Of a stretch of 64,000 nucleotides of DNA, positions 35,085 to 43,023 are shown in pieces (the stretch's first letter is position 1; every line of letters begins with the position of its first letter). The stretch comes from Bacteroidales bacterium (GTDB lineage: Bacteria > Bacteroidota > Bacteroidia > Bacteroidales > UBA932). The position numbers and the translations under genes were made by a program. The DNA lies in contig JAFPWX010000017.1 in NCBI GenBank assembly GCA_017412645.1, forward strand, positions 1 through 64,000, in the 5' to 3' direction. The notes under the pieces were generated by a model. It saw nothing but the letters and a program-made list of their open reading frames with translations, did no database searches and was not told the DNA's origin.

Positions 35085-36767
35085 ATGAATAATAATATGA
35101 TACAGTTAGCGTTTCTTACTGCACTGGCAATATCTGCCTGCAGTCCTTCCGGTGAGCCCTTAGAGGCCGAACCGAAAGTACCATCAGATGTTGATCTCAC
35201 GTTTGTGAGGGTTGATCCTTTAGAAAAGATTCTTCTCGAGCAAACAGCCTATAATCCTTGGGAGGAAGCTGAAGATGTGGCACGAGGAGAAATAGCGAGC
35301 TTCCAGTTTGTCCTCAAGAGCAACGTAGCTTTGGAAGAGGTAAGCATTCAGCCCGAGCCACTGAAGAAGGGATCGAACAAAATTCCTGTCAGGCTGAAGG
35401 CAAGGGAGAAGTATATCATCGCCGGATTCCACATGGAACCGGCGGCAAGCGATGCTCTGCTGCCTCCTTCCGATCAGTATCCTGACTGTCTTGACGAAGA
35501 AGAGGTTTTCAGCGTGGAGGCTGACAAGGGAATCCCTGTCTGGGTCAGTTATAAAATACCGACAGATATCCCTGCGGGGCTTTATGAAGCCAATGTCAAG
35601 GTCTCTGGAAAAACCATCGATGGCAAAAAAATCAGCATAAGCGCGCAAATAAAGGCACATGTTTACAATGTAACTCTGCCCGAGCAAAGCTTGATGATCG
35701 CCAACTGGCATGATCACAAATTTCTCCCGATAATGGGTATGGGAGAGTCTTGTCCTGTTTTTTCGGATCGCTACTACGAATACCTCAAGGAGATGGTGCA
35801 TGTAATGCGTGACCATGGTCAGACTGTATATTGGCTCTACCCCATTACGGATTTTATCTCTACCAAAAAGGTAAATGGAGCATATGAATTTGATTATACA
35901 AATTTCGATCGCACAACAGAAATCTTCATCAAAGAGGGTAATTTGAAATACCTTGAAGGCGGGCATTTGGCAAGAAGATCAAATGACTGGGAATCTGACT
36001 ATTGGGTGGACGTCCCGGACAAAGGAGCGATCCTTCCGCTCTCCGACCCTGCCGCCCAGCAGTACCTCTCAGCACTAATTCCATCATTAAAAAAGCATTT
36101 ACAAGAGAAAGGCTGGTGGAGTTTCTACCTCCAGCATATTGGAGACGAACCCGCAGGAGTGTCCACACAATCTTATATCGACATTGCCACCTTTGTCAAG
36201 AATCTCGCACCCGACATAACTATCATGGATGCTGTTCATTCAAAAGACTTGGCCAATGTAGTTGATATCTGGTGCCCAGAGCTGGATCACTTCGAAACCG
36301 ATTACGGTTTCTATCAACAGCGCAAAGCCGCTGGTGACGGCCTTTGGTACTATACATGCCTGGCACCGCGTGGAGATTACGCAAACCGCTTCCTGGAACA
36401 CCCGCTTATCAAGGTAAGGCTTTTACATTGGATTAATTTCAAATATGGCGCCACAGGATATCTGCATTGGGGATTCAATCAGGATTGGCTGAAGGCCCTT
36501 CGTGGGGTGGCCTCTGACAGCTTCTGTCCCGGAGGCGACTCTTTCATCGTATATCCTGGCCCTAAAAAAGTATATAGTTCCATCCGCTTGGAAGCAATGC
36601 AGGACGGAATCAACGACTATGAGCTCTTGAAACTGCTTGCCAGAAGGAATCCTGAAATGGCACAGGCTGTAACATCTTCAATCATCATGGATTTCGGGGT
36701 TTACAATACCGACCTTGACAACTTCCGCTCTATACGGCGCAGCATACTCGAGTACCTTTCCGAATAA
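35085..36767 (+). CDS. GH123/DUF4091-like surface lipoprotein
   Basis: This 560-residue lipoprotein (signal MNNNMIQLAFLTALAISA then C) has an N-terminal beta-sandwich (about 35-200) and a barrel with the DUF4091/GH123 signatures: WSFYLQHIGDEPAG, YTCLAPRGDYANRFLEHPLI, GYLHWGFNQDW and RLEAMQDGINDYELLKLLAR. In GH123 an Asp-Glu pair in this position supports substrate-assisted cleavage of N-acetyl-beta-galactosaminides, and the DE of GDEP is the likely counterpart. Activity is inferred from the family. It is the only clear glycosidase candidate in the operon. The short gap after susD (6 bases) marks it as co-transcribed. Confidence 0.82.
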   Translation: MNNNMIQLAFLTALAISACSPSGEPLEAEPKVPSDVDLTFVRVDPLEKILLEQTAYNPWEEAEDVARGEIASFQFVLKSNVALEEVSIQPEPLKKGSNKIPVRLKAREKYIIAGFHMEPAASDALLPPSDQYPDCLDEEEVFSVEADKGIPVWVSYKIPTDIPAGLYEANVKVSGKTIDGKKISISAQIKAHVYNVTLPEQSLMIANWHDHKFLPIMGMGESCPVFSDRYYEYLKEMVHVMRDHGQTVYWLYPITDFISTKKVNGAYEFDYTNFDRTTEIFIKEGNLKYLEGGHLARRSNDWESDYWVDVPDKGAILPLSDPAAQQYLSALIPSLKKHLQEKGWWSFYLQHIGDEPAGVSTQSYIDIATFVKNLAPDITIMDAVHSKDLANVVDIWCPELDHFETDYGFYQQRKAAGDGLWYYTCLAPRGDYANRFLEHPLIKVRLLHWINFKYGATGYLHWGFNQDWLKALRGVASDSFCPGGDSFIVYPGPKKVYSSIRLEAMQDGINDYELLKLLARRNPEMAQAVTSSIIMDFGVYNTDLDNFRSIRRSILEYLSE

Positions 36768-36801
36768 CACCATTTTATTAATAAACTCATAAACTATTAC
36801 A

Positions 36802-38061
36802 ATGAAAAAGGTTTCACTTATGATTGCAGCTCTTGTCACAATGACACTGATCTGCTGCTGTTCAAAGGATGACAACAAGAACAGGGAGGACACGAAACAA
36901 AACAAGGAAGAAGCCTCTCTTACCGTTGATGAGTCTCCTATTACTATCGACTGCCTCGGCGATGTGTTTAATATTGACGTTACTTGCAATGTCGCCAGCA
37001 AAGCGGAGGTCGTCTACGGCGACAATTCTACTGAAAACTGGATTACACTATCTCCCGAGAAACTGTCAGGAAATGGCTCTTACAGGGTTTCTGTTTCAGA
37101 ATATACCAGCCCTTTGGCTCCCAGACAAGCCGAAATAGTGATAACCGCCGATGACAAAACAGCAAGGGTGTCCATCACCCAAACCCCGAAAGAAAGTGTC
37201 AGTCTCGCCATTTCCACCGTTGTTGCTTTGGATAATGAGAGAACCTATTCGGTTGATGTTACCAGCAATGCCGTATGGAAGGCTCAGACTTCAGAAAACT
37301 GGATTGTCGTTTTGAAGGACGAAGGGGGAGCTGGCACCAATAAGCTTCAGATTAAGGTAGCAGCTATCGGAGAGAATCCTCGCAGGGATGGATCTGTAGT
37401 TATTACCAGCGGCAGTTCCGGAGCAATTCTGAAAGTTTCCCAGGGATATGGAGTCCTCATCGGGGGACTGATCTGGTCCAAATACAACATCAATGACCCG
37501 GGCACTTTTGTGGAAGACATCGAAGAAATAGGAAAAGTTTATTGTTATGACAGCAAACAGGCTTGGCCTATTGTCGGGTTTAACGATTTCAACAAGGAAG
37601 AATTCGCTTCAGCTAAGGGTTGCCCTGCCGGATACCCTGTAAACAACGCATACGCAGGTGAAGACACTTGGCAGGCCGAGAACGATCCATGCCCTGATGG
37701 ATGGCGTATTCCGACCGCAGACGAAATGTGGGCTCTTATAGGTGGTCAGGAGGCACCCAACTGGCATTATCATTTCTATTACTGGAATCAGGGCGCTTTT
37801 TGCGGCTCCCCGGACGCCATTAATGCAACCAACACAGATATGAAAGGCTGCATCTTCATTCCTTTCGCCGGATTCCGCAGATGGGAAGACGGTGTACAGC
37901 CGGAAGCCGACCGTGTGTGGGTTCAGACCATCACCCGTCCAGACCACAACTGGGGCCGCGTATGCTTTGTGTTCAACTGGACAGAAGCAATGGGAACCTG
38001 GAATGCTGACAATAACAACGCCATGGCCATTCGCCCCGTTGCAGACCTGATTGAAGAATAA
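36802..38061 (+). CDS. Surface lipoprotein with two BACON domains and a FISUMP-type C-terminus
   Basis: The 419-residue lipoprotein (lipobox near LICCC, residues 12-16) has two BACON-type beta-sandwiches: about 35-130 with the STENWITLSPE signature, ending ARVSITQT, and 132-215 with NAVWKAQTSENWIVVLKDEG, ending LKVSQGYG. The C-terminal part (220-419) resembles the Fibrobacter-succinogenes major paralogous domain: GLIWSKYNI, NDPCPDGWRIPTADEMWALI, FIPFAGFRRW, NNNAMAIRPVADL. Such proteins act as surface glycan-binding proteins beside SusD. It follows the GH123-like gene by 34 bases and ends one base before the nucleoside hydrolase ATG. Confidence 0.85.
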   Translation: MKKVSLMIAALVTMTLICCCSKDDNKNREDTKQNKEEASLTVDESPITIDCLGDVFNIDVTCNVASKAEVVYGDNSTENWITLSPEKLSGNGSYRVSVSEYTSPLAPRQAEIVITADDKTARVSITQTPKESVSLAISTVVALDNERTYSVDVTSNAVWKAQTSENWIVVLKDEGGAGTNKLQIKVAAIGENPRRDGSVVITSGSSGAILKVSQGYGVLIGGLIWSKYNINDPGTFVEDIEEIGKVYCYDSKQAWPIVGFNDFNKEEFASAKGCPAGYPVNNAYAGEDTWQAENDPCPDGWRIPTADEMWALIGGQEAPNWHYHFYYWNQGAFCGSPDAINATNTDMKGCIFIPFAGFRRWEDGVQPEADRVWVQTITRPDHNWGRVCFVFNWTEAMGTWNADNNNAMAIRPVADLIEE

Positions 38062-39072
38062 ATGAAGCATTTTTCAGTTATTCTTCTTGTTTTGATGTGC
38101 ACCTGTGCCTGTTCCCAAAAGGCACAGGTGCCTCAAGTTATTTTTGACACCGATCTCGGTGGAGATATTGATGATGTACTGGCCCTGGAGATGGTTTTGA
38201 ATTATCATTACGGCGGTCAGATTAATCTGCTTGGAATCACCCTCAGCAAGGCAAATCCCATGGCCGTACAGTTTCTTGACGGCTATTTGCGTTTCAGCGG
38301 ATTCTGTGACAATATCCCTATAGGATGGGTTTATAATGGGGTTTCCCCCGAAGAGTTCTATTACCTTCGTCCAAGCTTGGCAGCCTCTTATAAAGGCAAA
38401 GCTCTGCTGCCTTATAAGAAAGGGGTAGAAACGACTGTTCCGGAAGGGTGGAAACTCCTTCGCAAATTGCTTGCTTCAGCTCCCGACAACTCGGTCGAAT
38501 TGCTTTCAGTAGGAATGCTAACAAATATTTCCAGACTGATAGAGTCCGGCCCTGATGAGTATTCCCGGCTCAATGGCATCGATCTTGTCGCAGACAAGGT
38601 GCACTGCCTTCATCTAATGAACGGCATGTTCGGTGAGAACCCATTTCCTGAATCGAATACCATCACTGACCTTCCGGCATCGAGAACAGTCTTTGAACAA
38701 TGGCCCGGGAAACTGGTTACAAGCGGGTGGGAAATCGGCAATATGATTCCCTACCCCCATGAGAGTATTGAGAATGATTTTGGAGAATACGGGTCACATC
38801 CTCTAACCGTAGCCTATTGCAATTGGGGTCAAATGCCATACGATCGTCCTACATGGGATCTCACTACAGTGTATGAGGCCTTGGAACCCAAACAGAACCT
38901 TTTTTCCTATTCAGAGCCCGGAACAATTATTCTGGACGAACTCGGTATAACTCATTTCTCCCCTTCTCCAGAAGGAAAGCATAAGTATATTATCCTGGAC
39001 GAAGACAAAAAAGAAGAAGCCATAGCTGCTTTGGTAAAACAGGTAACAAAGCGCCAGCCTTTGAAAATGTAA
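38062..39072 (+). CDS. Exported nucleoside hydrolase-family protein
   Basis: The 336-residue protein has a lipoprotein-like signal (MKHFSVILLVLMCTCACS) and the calcium-binding nucleophile motif FDTDLGGDIDD (DxDxxxDD) of the inosine-uridine nucleoside hydrolases. Also present are LLSVGMLTNISRLIESGPDE and HLMNGMFGENPFPESN. The family cleaves N-glycosidic bonds of ribonucleosides. Export and position at the end of a SusC/D operon suggest that it acts on a nucleoside-like or ribosyl product at the surface or in the periplasm. No ribokinase is present, so ribose use cannot be concluded. It starts one base after the previous stop. Confidence 0.87.
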   Translation: MKHFSVILLVLMCTCACSQKAQVPQVIFDTDLGGDIDDVLALEMVLNYHYGGQINLLGITLSKANPMAVQFLDGYLRFSGFCDNIPIGWVYNGVSPEEFYYLRPSLAASYKGKALLPYKKGVETTVPEGWKLLRKLLASAPDNSVELLSVGMLTNISRLIESGPDEYSRLNGIDLVADKVHCLHLMNGMFGENPFPESNTITDLPASRTVFEQWPGKLVTSGWEIGNMIPYPHESIENDFGEYGSHPLTVAYCNWGQMPYDRPTWDLTTVYEALEPKQNLFSYSEPGTIILDELGITHFSPSPEGKHKYIILDEDKKEEAIAALVKQVTKRQPLKM

Positions 39073-39183
39073 ATGAGACCGGTTAACACTTTTTTGTCGG
39101 CCTCTGGGACGTCTTTGAGTTCTTCCATAAGCCATGTCTTTCAAGTGTACCCAGATACCCCCGCAAAAACGGGCAATAATGCA

Positions 39184-39240
39184 AGACCCCCCGGCTTTTT
39201 TGCTGGAGGGTCTGTCATTTTTGGCTGAAAATGCAAGGGC
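39184..39240. repeat. Palindromic repeat (GACCCCCC family) at island right edge
   Basis: A 12-base imperfect stem (39184-39195 with 39202-39213, AGACCC pairing GGGTCT, T6 loop) is followed by GTCATTTTTGGCTGAAAATG. This is the same layout as at 16667-16722. It may act as a terminator for the nucleoside hydrolase operon. Confidence 0.5.
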
Positions 39241-39262
39241 GGCCACTAAAAGCCGGCCGGCC

Positions 39263-39715
39263 TTATTCAGCTATCCTCGTCCAAGTCACCGTCTCGCCTA
39301 TGCCCAGCACGGTGGCGTGGAGCTTAAGGGACTTGGCGCCTTCGAAGTGGCAGTCCACGTTAACCTTGATACCGCGCTGCGGGTCGTAGATCTTGGCTCC
39401 GTCCCAGCGTTTCTTTTCGGCGTTGTACTTGAGGCCCTTGATTAGGACGATGCGGTCCGACGGGGTGTTACGCAGACTCTTGTCGGGATTCTTGGTGTCG
39501 TAAGAAATGCTTCCGTCCTTGTTGTAAGGATTGGCCAGCCAGTAGATCTGGGCGGTGTAGGTGCCGTCGGCTGCCTTGAAGAAGTTGACCTTGTAGCCAT
39601 CTTCGCCCTGCACTGAGGAGTACTTGCCGATGATGTTGTCCGCCTTGTCGTTCTGGGCGGCGAGGCTGAAGCAGGCGAAGAGCACTGCGGCAGCGATGGA
39701 GAGGATCTTTTTCAT
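39263..39715 (-). CDS. DUF2147-family exported protein (complete copy), right direct repeat
   Basis: The 150-residue protein has a signal peptide (MKKILSIAAAVLFACFSLAA) and the DUF2147 beta-barrel-like signatures GKYSSVQGEDGYKVNFFKAA, AQIYWLANPYNKDGS, RIVLIKGLKYNAEKKRWDGA and LKLHATVLGIGETVTWTRI. Family members are small exported proteins with a calycin-like fold, of unknown role. The gene directly follows the glycerophosphodiesterase stop with no gap. Its last 318 bases recur at 24620-24935, so the island between them is bracketed by direct repeats. Confidence 0.9.
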   Translation of the reverse strand: MKKILSIAAAVLFACFSLAAQNDKADNIIGKYSSVQGEDGYKVNFFKAADGTYTAQIYWLANPYNKDGSISYDTKNPDKSLRNTPSDRIVLIKGLKYNAEKKRWDGAKIYDPQRGIKVNVDCHFEGAKSLKLHATVLGIGETVTWTRIAE

Positions 39716-40603
39716 TTATCTGAGTATTTTGATAAGTCTGTCGGGATAATTGGAGATGATGGCATCGGATCCGCATTTCGCGCAGCGGAGGATCTCGTCG
39801 GGATCGTCCACCGTCCACGGCACCACCTTGATGCCGCGCTCATGGCACCAGGCCACGTTTTCCGGGGTGACGACGGAGTAGTTCGGCGACCACCACTGGG
39901 GCTTGAAGCTCAGGCCCGCCATGATTTCTTCGATATCCGGCTCTTCCTCCGTAAGGTAAGAAAGGATGACCTCGGGCCACTTTTCGTGGATGTATTCCAT
40001 GCTTCGGGAATCGAAGGTCTGAACTATGAGTCTGTCTCCCAGGTTCTTGGAGAGCAGCAGGGGGATACAGACGTCGCAGAACTCCCTATATTCGGGCCAG
40101 AGGGTGCCTTCGCCCTCGCCCGGCCATGATTTGATTTCGATGTTGTAGTTCAGAGGCTTGCGGCCCTTTTCGGCGGCATAGGCCTCGGTCGCGTCGATGA
40201 GATCGCCCGCCAGAGGCTTCACTTCCGCCAGCTTTTTCTGCTCAGGCCAGCGCTCTACCGGACGAAGGCCGACATCGTACTTGACGATGCTGTCGTACGG
40301 CATGGTATAGAGGTACTCCTTGGGATCGTCAGCCTGGATGAGCGAGCCGTCGGGCCGGGTGGAATAGCGGGGATGGAAGTACGGGTCGTGGGAGACGACC
40401 ACCTGCTTGTCCGCGGAGAGATGCAGATCGAATTCGAGGGTGTTCACGCCAAGGTCGATGGCGTTCAGCATGGCGCTGACGGTGTTTTCGGGCATGAGTC
40501 CGGCGCCGCCGCGGTGGGCCTGAAGGTCGATGTTACGATAGGGGGAGCATGCCGCAGCACAAAGGGCAAGGCACGCGGAAATGGCTATTAGTGTGCGTTT
40601 CAT
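39716..40603 (-). CDS. Glycerophosphodiester phosphodiesterase-family lipoprotein
   Basis: The 295-residue exported protein (lipobox AAC, Cys19) has the GDPD barrel motifs AHRGGAGLMPENTVSAM (catalytic HR and EN) and LEFDLHLSADKQVVVSHDP (metal-binding Glu/Asp and His), with VVPWTVDDPDEILRCAKCGS near the end. It should hydrolyse glycerophosphodiesters from deacylated phospholipids or teichoic-type polymers to glycerol-3-phosphate and an alcohol. It is translated together with the following DUF2147 gene, the ATG of which directly follows its stop. Confidence 0.93.
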   Translation of the reverse strand: MKRTLIAISACLALCAAACSPYRNIDLQAHRGGAGLMPENTVSAMLNAIDLGVNTLEFDLHLSADKQVVVSHDPYFHPRYSTRPDGSLIQADDPKEYLYTMPYDSIVKYDVGLRPVERWPEQKKLAEVKPLAGDLIDATEAYAAEKGRKPLNYNIEIKSWPGEGEGTLWPEYREFCDVCIPLLLSKNLGDRLIVQTFDSRSMEYIHEKWPEVILSYLTEEEPDIEEIMAGLSFKPQWWSPNYSVVTPENVAWCHERGIKVVPWTVDDPDEILRCAKCGSDAIISNYPDRLIKILR

Positions 40604-40623
40604 GCTGTAAAGATAGTGAATAT

Positions 40624-41754
40624 CTAGATTCGCAGGGTATGCGAAGCGGTGGAGAGTCTGTATTTGATGGTGGTTCTACCCTTGTAATAGAAAAGCACCA
40701 GGGTAGTGCCGTCCGTCTCGAAATAAATGGTGTTCAGCCTTTTGCTGCGGTTAACGGGTTCGCACCAGGCGAGGCTGTACTCGCCGTCTGTCCGTGAGCG
40801 GACACAGATGACGGTGTAGCCCCTGATGTCGAACAGAGCGGCATTGCAGTTCTTGCCTTTCTCTTTGCTTTGCCTGTTATAGGCCTGAACGATTGATGAT
40901 TCCGGGTCGAGCCGGCCGAAGCTGATCCGTGCCGATTTGCTGCCTGCGCCGGGATTCTTTTCCAGCCACCAGCGGATGGCGGCATCCGTGAGGTAATCGG
41001 CTTTGCTGATGGGGATGAGGGACGGGTTGTCTTTAAGGCGCCCGACCAGCCAGGCGGTTTCCGCCGTGAGCTGCAAGCCTTCCATCATTTCCGGACTCTG
41101 ACCTTCTATGTGTTGCTGGTCTTTGCCGACCGGGTTTCCGTAGAACATCGCCTGATGAAGGATGTCCTCTTCGGGTAGATACAGTACTTCCACATATTCG
41201 TCGGCGCCGTTATAGTATGCGAAATGCAGATAGTTGCGCCTCGGACCAAGCGGACTGACCACCTCCAGCGGAAGGGCCAGTCTGAATGGTTTCTGGGGAT
41301 CCTGCAATGTGTAGACAGGGATGGTCTTTGCGGTTTCCGGGGCCCCGTTCGGGGAGAGAATGCGGAGGGTGAGTTCCGTGGGGGCGACGGCTCCCTTGAG
41401 GACGGTCAGGGCAAGGATATGTTCGGTACCGTCTTTCTTCCAGCCTACGGCATCCAGACATTCACCCGCCTTCTGAAGGGCTTCATCTTTGGTGATTTGG
41501 CTCACGTTCTTCTTTTGGAATTCTGCTGTTTGCAGAGAATCTTTCAGATGTCGGATTTCCGGGGCGTATACCGATTCCGGGAACTTTTTCAGGAACTTGT
41601 CCGCCGCTTTTACCGAAGGTTTGGCGAAAGTTTTCGTGTAAAGGGAGGTTTCGGCTTTGCTTTGGGTCGCGGCACTGGTTTGGGCTGCAGCTGGCAGAGG
41701 TTTCAGGATCGAAAGAGCCAGTATTGCTGCCGCGAGTATCTTTATAAAACGCAT
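40624..41754 (-). CDS. Exported protein of unknown function
   Basis: I do not recognise a family. The 376-residue product has a signal peptide (MRFIKILAAAILALSILKPL, cleavage after AAA-QT). A helical segment follows (SVKAADKFLKKFPESVYAPE, SLQTAEFQKKNVSQI), then a beta-rich body (EVLYLPEEDILHQAMFYGNP, CNAALFDIRGYTVICVRSRT, TLVLFYYKGRTTIKYRLSTA). It precedes the GDPD gene on the same strand by 20 bases. A -7 box TATCTTTG lies at 41762-41769 on the minus strand. Confidence 0.7.
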   Translation of the reverse strand: MRFIKILAAAILALSILKPLPAAAQTSAATQSKAETSLYTKTFAKPSVKAADKFLKKFPESVYAPEIRHLKDSLQTAEFQKKNVSQITKDEALQKAGECLDAVGWKKDGTEHILALTVLKGAVAPTELTLRILSPNGAPETAKTIPVYTLQDPQKPFRLALPLEVVSPLGPRRNYLHFAYYNGADEYVEVLYLPEEDILHQAMFYGNPVGKDQQHIEGQSPEMMEGLQLTAETAWLVGRLKDNPSLIPISKADYLTDAAIRWWLEKNPGAGSKSARISFGRLDPESSIVQAYNRQSKEKGKNCNAALFDIRGYTVICVRSRTDGEYSLAWCEPVNRSKRLNTIYFETDGTTLVLFYYKGRTTIKYRLSTASHTLRI

Positions 41755-41761
41755 ATTATTA

Positions 41762-41801
41762 CAAAGATAGCAAAGATTTCACTCTCTATTTTTTATATTT
41801 G
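41762..41801. promoter_or_regulatory. Divergent -7 boxes (TATCTTTG minus, TATATTTG plus)
   Basis: TATCTTTG at 41762-41769 (minus strand) serves the exported-protein gene starting at 41754. TATATTTG at 41794-41801 (plus strand) serves the DUF4595-like lipoprotein starting at 41816. Neither has a strong -33 box. Confidence 0.5.
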
Positions 41802-41815
41802 CAAAAAAAGAGCCT

Positions 41816-42601
41816 ATGAAAAAATACATCCTCACCATCGCGGCGGCAGCCCTGGCGCTCATCGCCTGCAAACCGGACAACGGAGACGGCACGGCAGTAG
41901 CCGGAGAAATCGATTATATCGAGCATCAGTTTATGGCCGGAACCGGGGCCGAAGCATTCGTGCATCACAACTATGTCCTGAATTTCACCAGCGACGCCTC
42001 AGGGCGCGTAACCGGTATCTCCGAAGCCCATTACATAGCATTCAACCCGGGGGAGAAGGCAGAGCCCCACAGCACCGCCTCCCTCACGATCAGTTACAAC
42101 GGAAAGTCCGGCACCATCTCCCGTCATTCCGAAGGATCGGACTACGAGGACAGTTTCGTTCTGAACGACGACGGCACCATAAAGGAATTCAGCCAGAAGA
42201 AGGAATACACGAGCACCTACACATACAACAATGGATACCTTACCAAGATCAAGGGTCACGACGACTATTCCGGCATGGATATCAGCTGGAGCAACGGAGA
42301 CCTGGTGAAGGCCGGAAGCTCCGAGATACAGTATTCCTCCGATCCTAATCCTTTCGCCGGCACCGTTGATTTCACCGTCAACGCCCTGAACGTATGGTAT
42401 CCGTCACCTCTGTACTTCTACGCCGCGGGGCTTTTCGGCAAACACTCCGCCCATCTGGTAAAATCCACAGGCAGCGGGGATTCCGCAGTAAAGTACGAGT
42501 ATTTCAAAGACGGCAAGGGCCGTATCGAGAAAATCACCCTTTCCCAAACCAACAGAGGCGTAACAACTGTAGCGGAACAATATCTCATTCACTACAAATA
42601 G
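41816..42601 (+). CDS. DUF4595-like lipoprotein
   Basis: The 261-residue lipoprotein (lipobox ALIAC, Cys18) has repeated beta-hairpin units of the RHS-like/DUF4595 type: YVLNFTSDASGRVTGISEAH, ASLTISYNGKSGTISRHSEG, YTYNNGYLTKIKGHDDYSGM, YEYFKDGKGRIEKITLS. Such proteins are common surface or periplasmic lipoproteins in Bacteroidetes with no assigned function. Confidence 0.75.
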   Translation: MKKYILTIAAAALALIACKPDNGDGTAVAGEIDYIEHQFMAGTGAEAFVHHNYVLNFTSDASGRVTGISEAHYIAFNPGEKAEPHSTASLTISYNGKSGTISRHSEGSDYEDSFVLNDDGTIKEFSQKKEYTSTYTYNNGYLTKIKGHDDYSGMDISWSNGDLVKAGSSEIQYSSDPNPFAGTVDFTVNALNVWYPSPLYFYAAGLFGKHSAHLVKSTGSGDSAVKYEYFKDGKGRIEKITLSQTNRGVTTVAEQYLIHYK

Positions 42602-42683
42602 ATAATCTTCCTGCGCTCCCACCGAGATTCCGCTGCGCGGCATAAAGCCGCTTGCGCTATCTCTGTCCTCCCGGAGGGGACGT

Positions 42684-42814
42684 TGCAACCAATTACAGCT
42701 TTGGCAGCTCTGCTGCCGTTAGTCTGTTTGGTTTTTGTCCGCTCGAAAGCAAGCTTTCAGACGGACAAAAACCAAAACAGCCCAGCACAATCGTGCTGAG
42801 CTGTAATTGGTTGC
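42684..42814. repeat. Cloverleaf-like inverted repeat touching tRNA-Ser
   Basis: Outer arms GCAACCAATTACAGC (42684-42698) and GCTGTAATTGGTTGC (42800-42814) are perfect complements of 15 bases. Inside are three further hairpins: GGCAGC/GCTGCC (42702-42716), a 15-base perfect stem (42726-42740 with 42761-42775) with an inner GAAAGC/GCTTTC, and CAGCAC/GTGCTG (42783-42798). The right arm ends on the discriminator base of tRNA-Ser. No ORF fills the region, so it could be a small mobile element or a structured RNA. Confidence 0.7.
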
Positions 42815-42900
42815 GGTGGGGACGAGATTCGAACTCGTGGTACCCTTACGAGTACGGCAGTTTAGCAAACTGCTGGTTTCAGCCACTCACCCACCCCACC
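42814..42900 (-). tRNA. tRNA-Ser (GCU anticodon)
   Basis: The minus strand folds as a class II tRNA of 87 bases. Acceptor arms GGTGGGG and CCCCACC pair, the discriminator is G, and no CCA is encoded. The D arm is in GGTGAGTGGCTGAAACC, the anticodon loop TTGCTAA gives GCU, the long variable arm contains TACTCGTAAGGGTA, and the T loop is GTTCGAATC. It reads AGC/AGU serine codons. Confidence 0.95.
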
Positions 42901-42975
42901 GGGGATTGTGCAACTGATTCACGTGCAAATCGGACTGCAAAGATACAGTTATTTTCGAAAAAAGAGCAATTTTTT

Positions 42976-42983
42976 TATCTTTG
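42976..42983 (+). promoter_or_regulatory. -7 box of cysteine-rich lipoprotein gene
   Basis: TATCTTTG, 40 bases before the ATG at 43024, in an AT-rich stretch. Supports the 43024 start. Confidence 0.5.
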
Positions 42984-43023
42984 TGGACCTTTAAAGACAA
43001 TTAATCATCTAAAAATTACTGAT

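Noticed and set aside
42652-43023. N-terminal extension of the cysteine-rich protein across the tRNA
   Set aside because: It overlaps the inverted repeat and tRNA-Ser, and a lipoprotein signal with its own -7 box starts at 43024.
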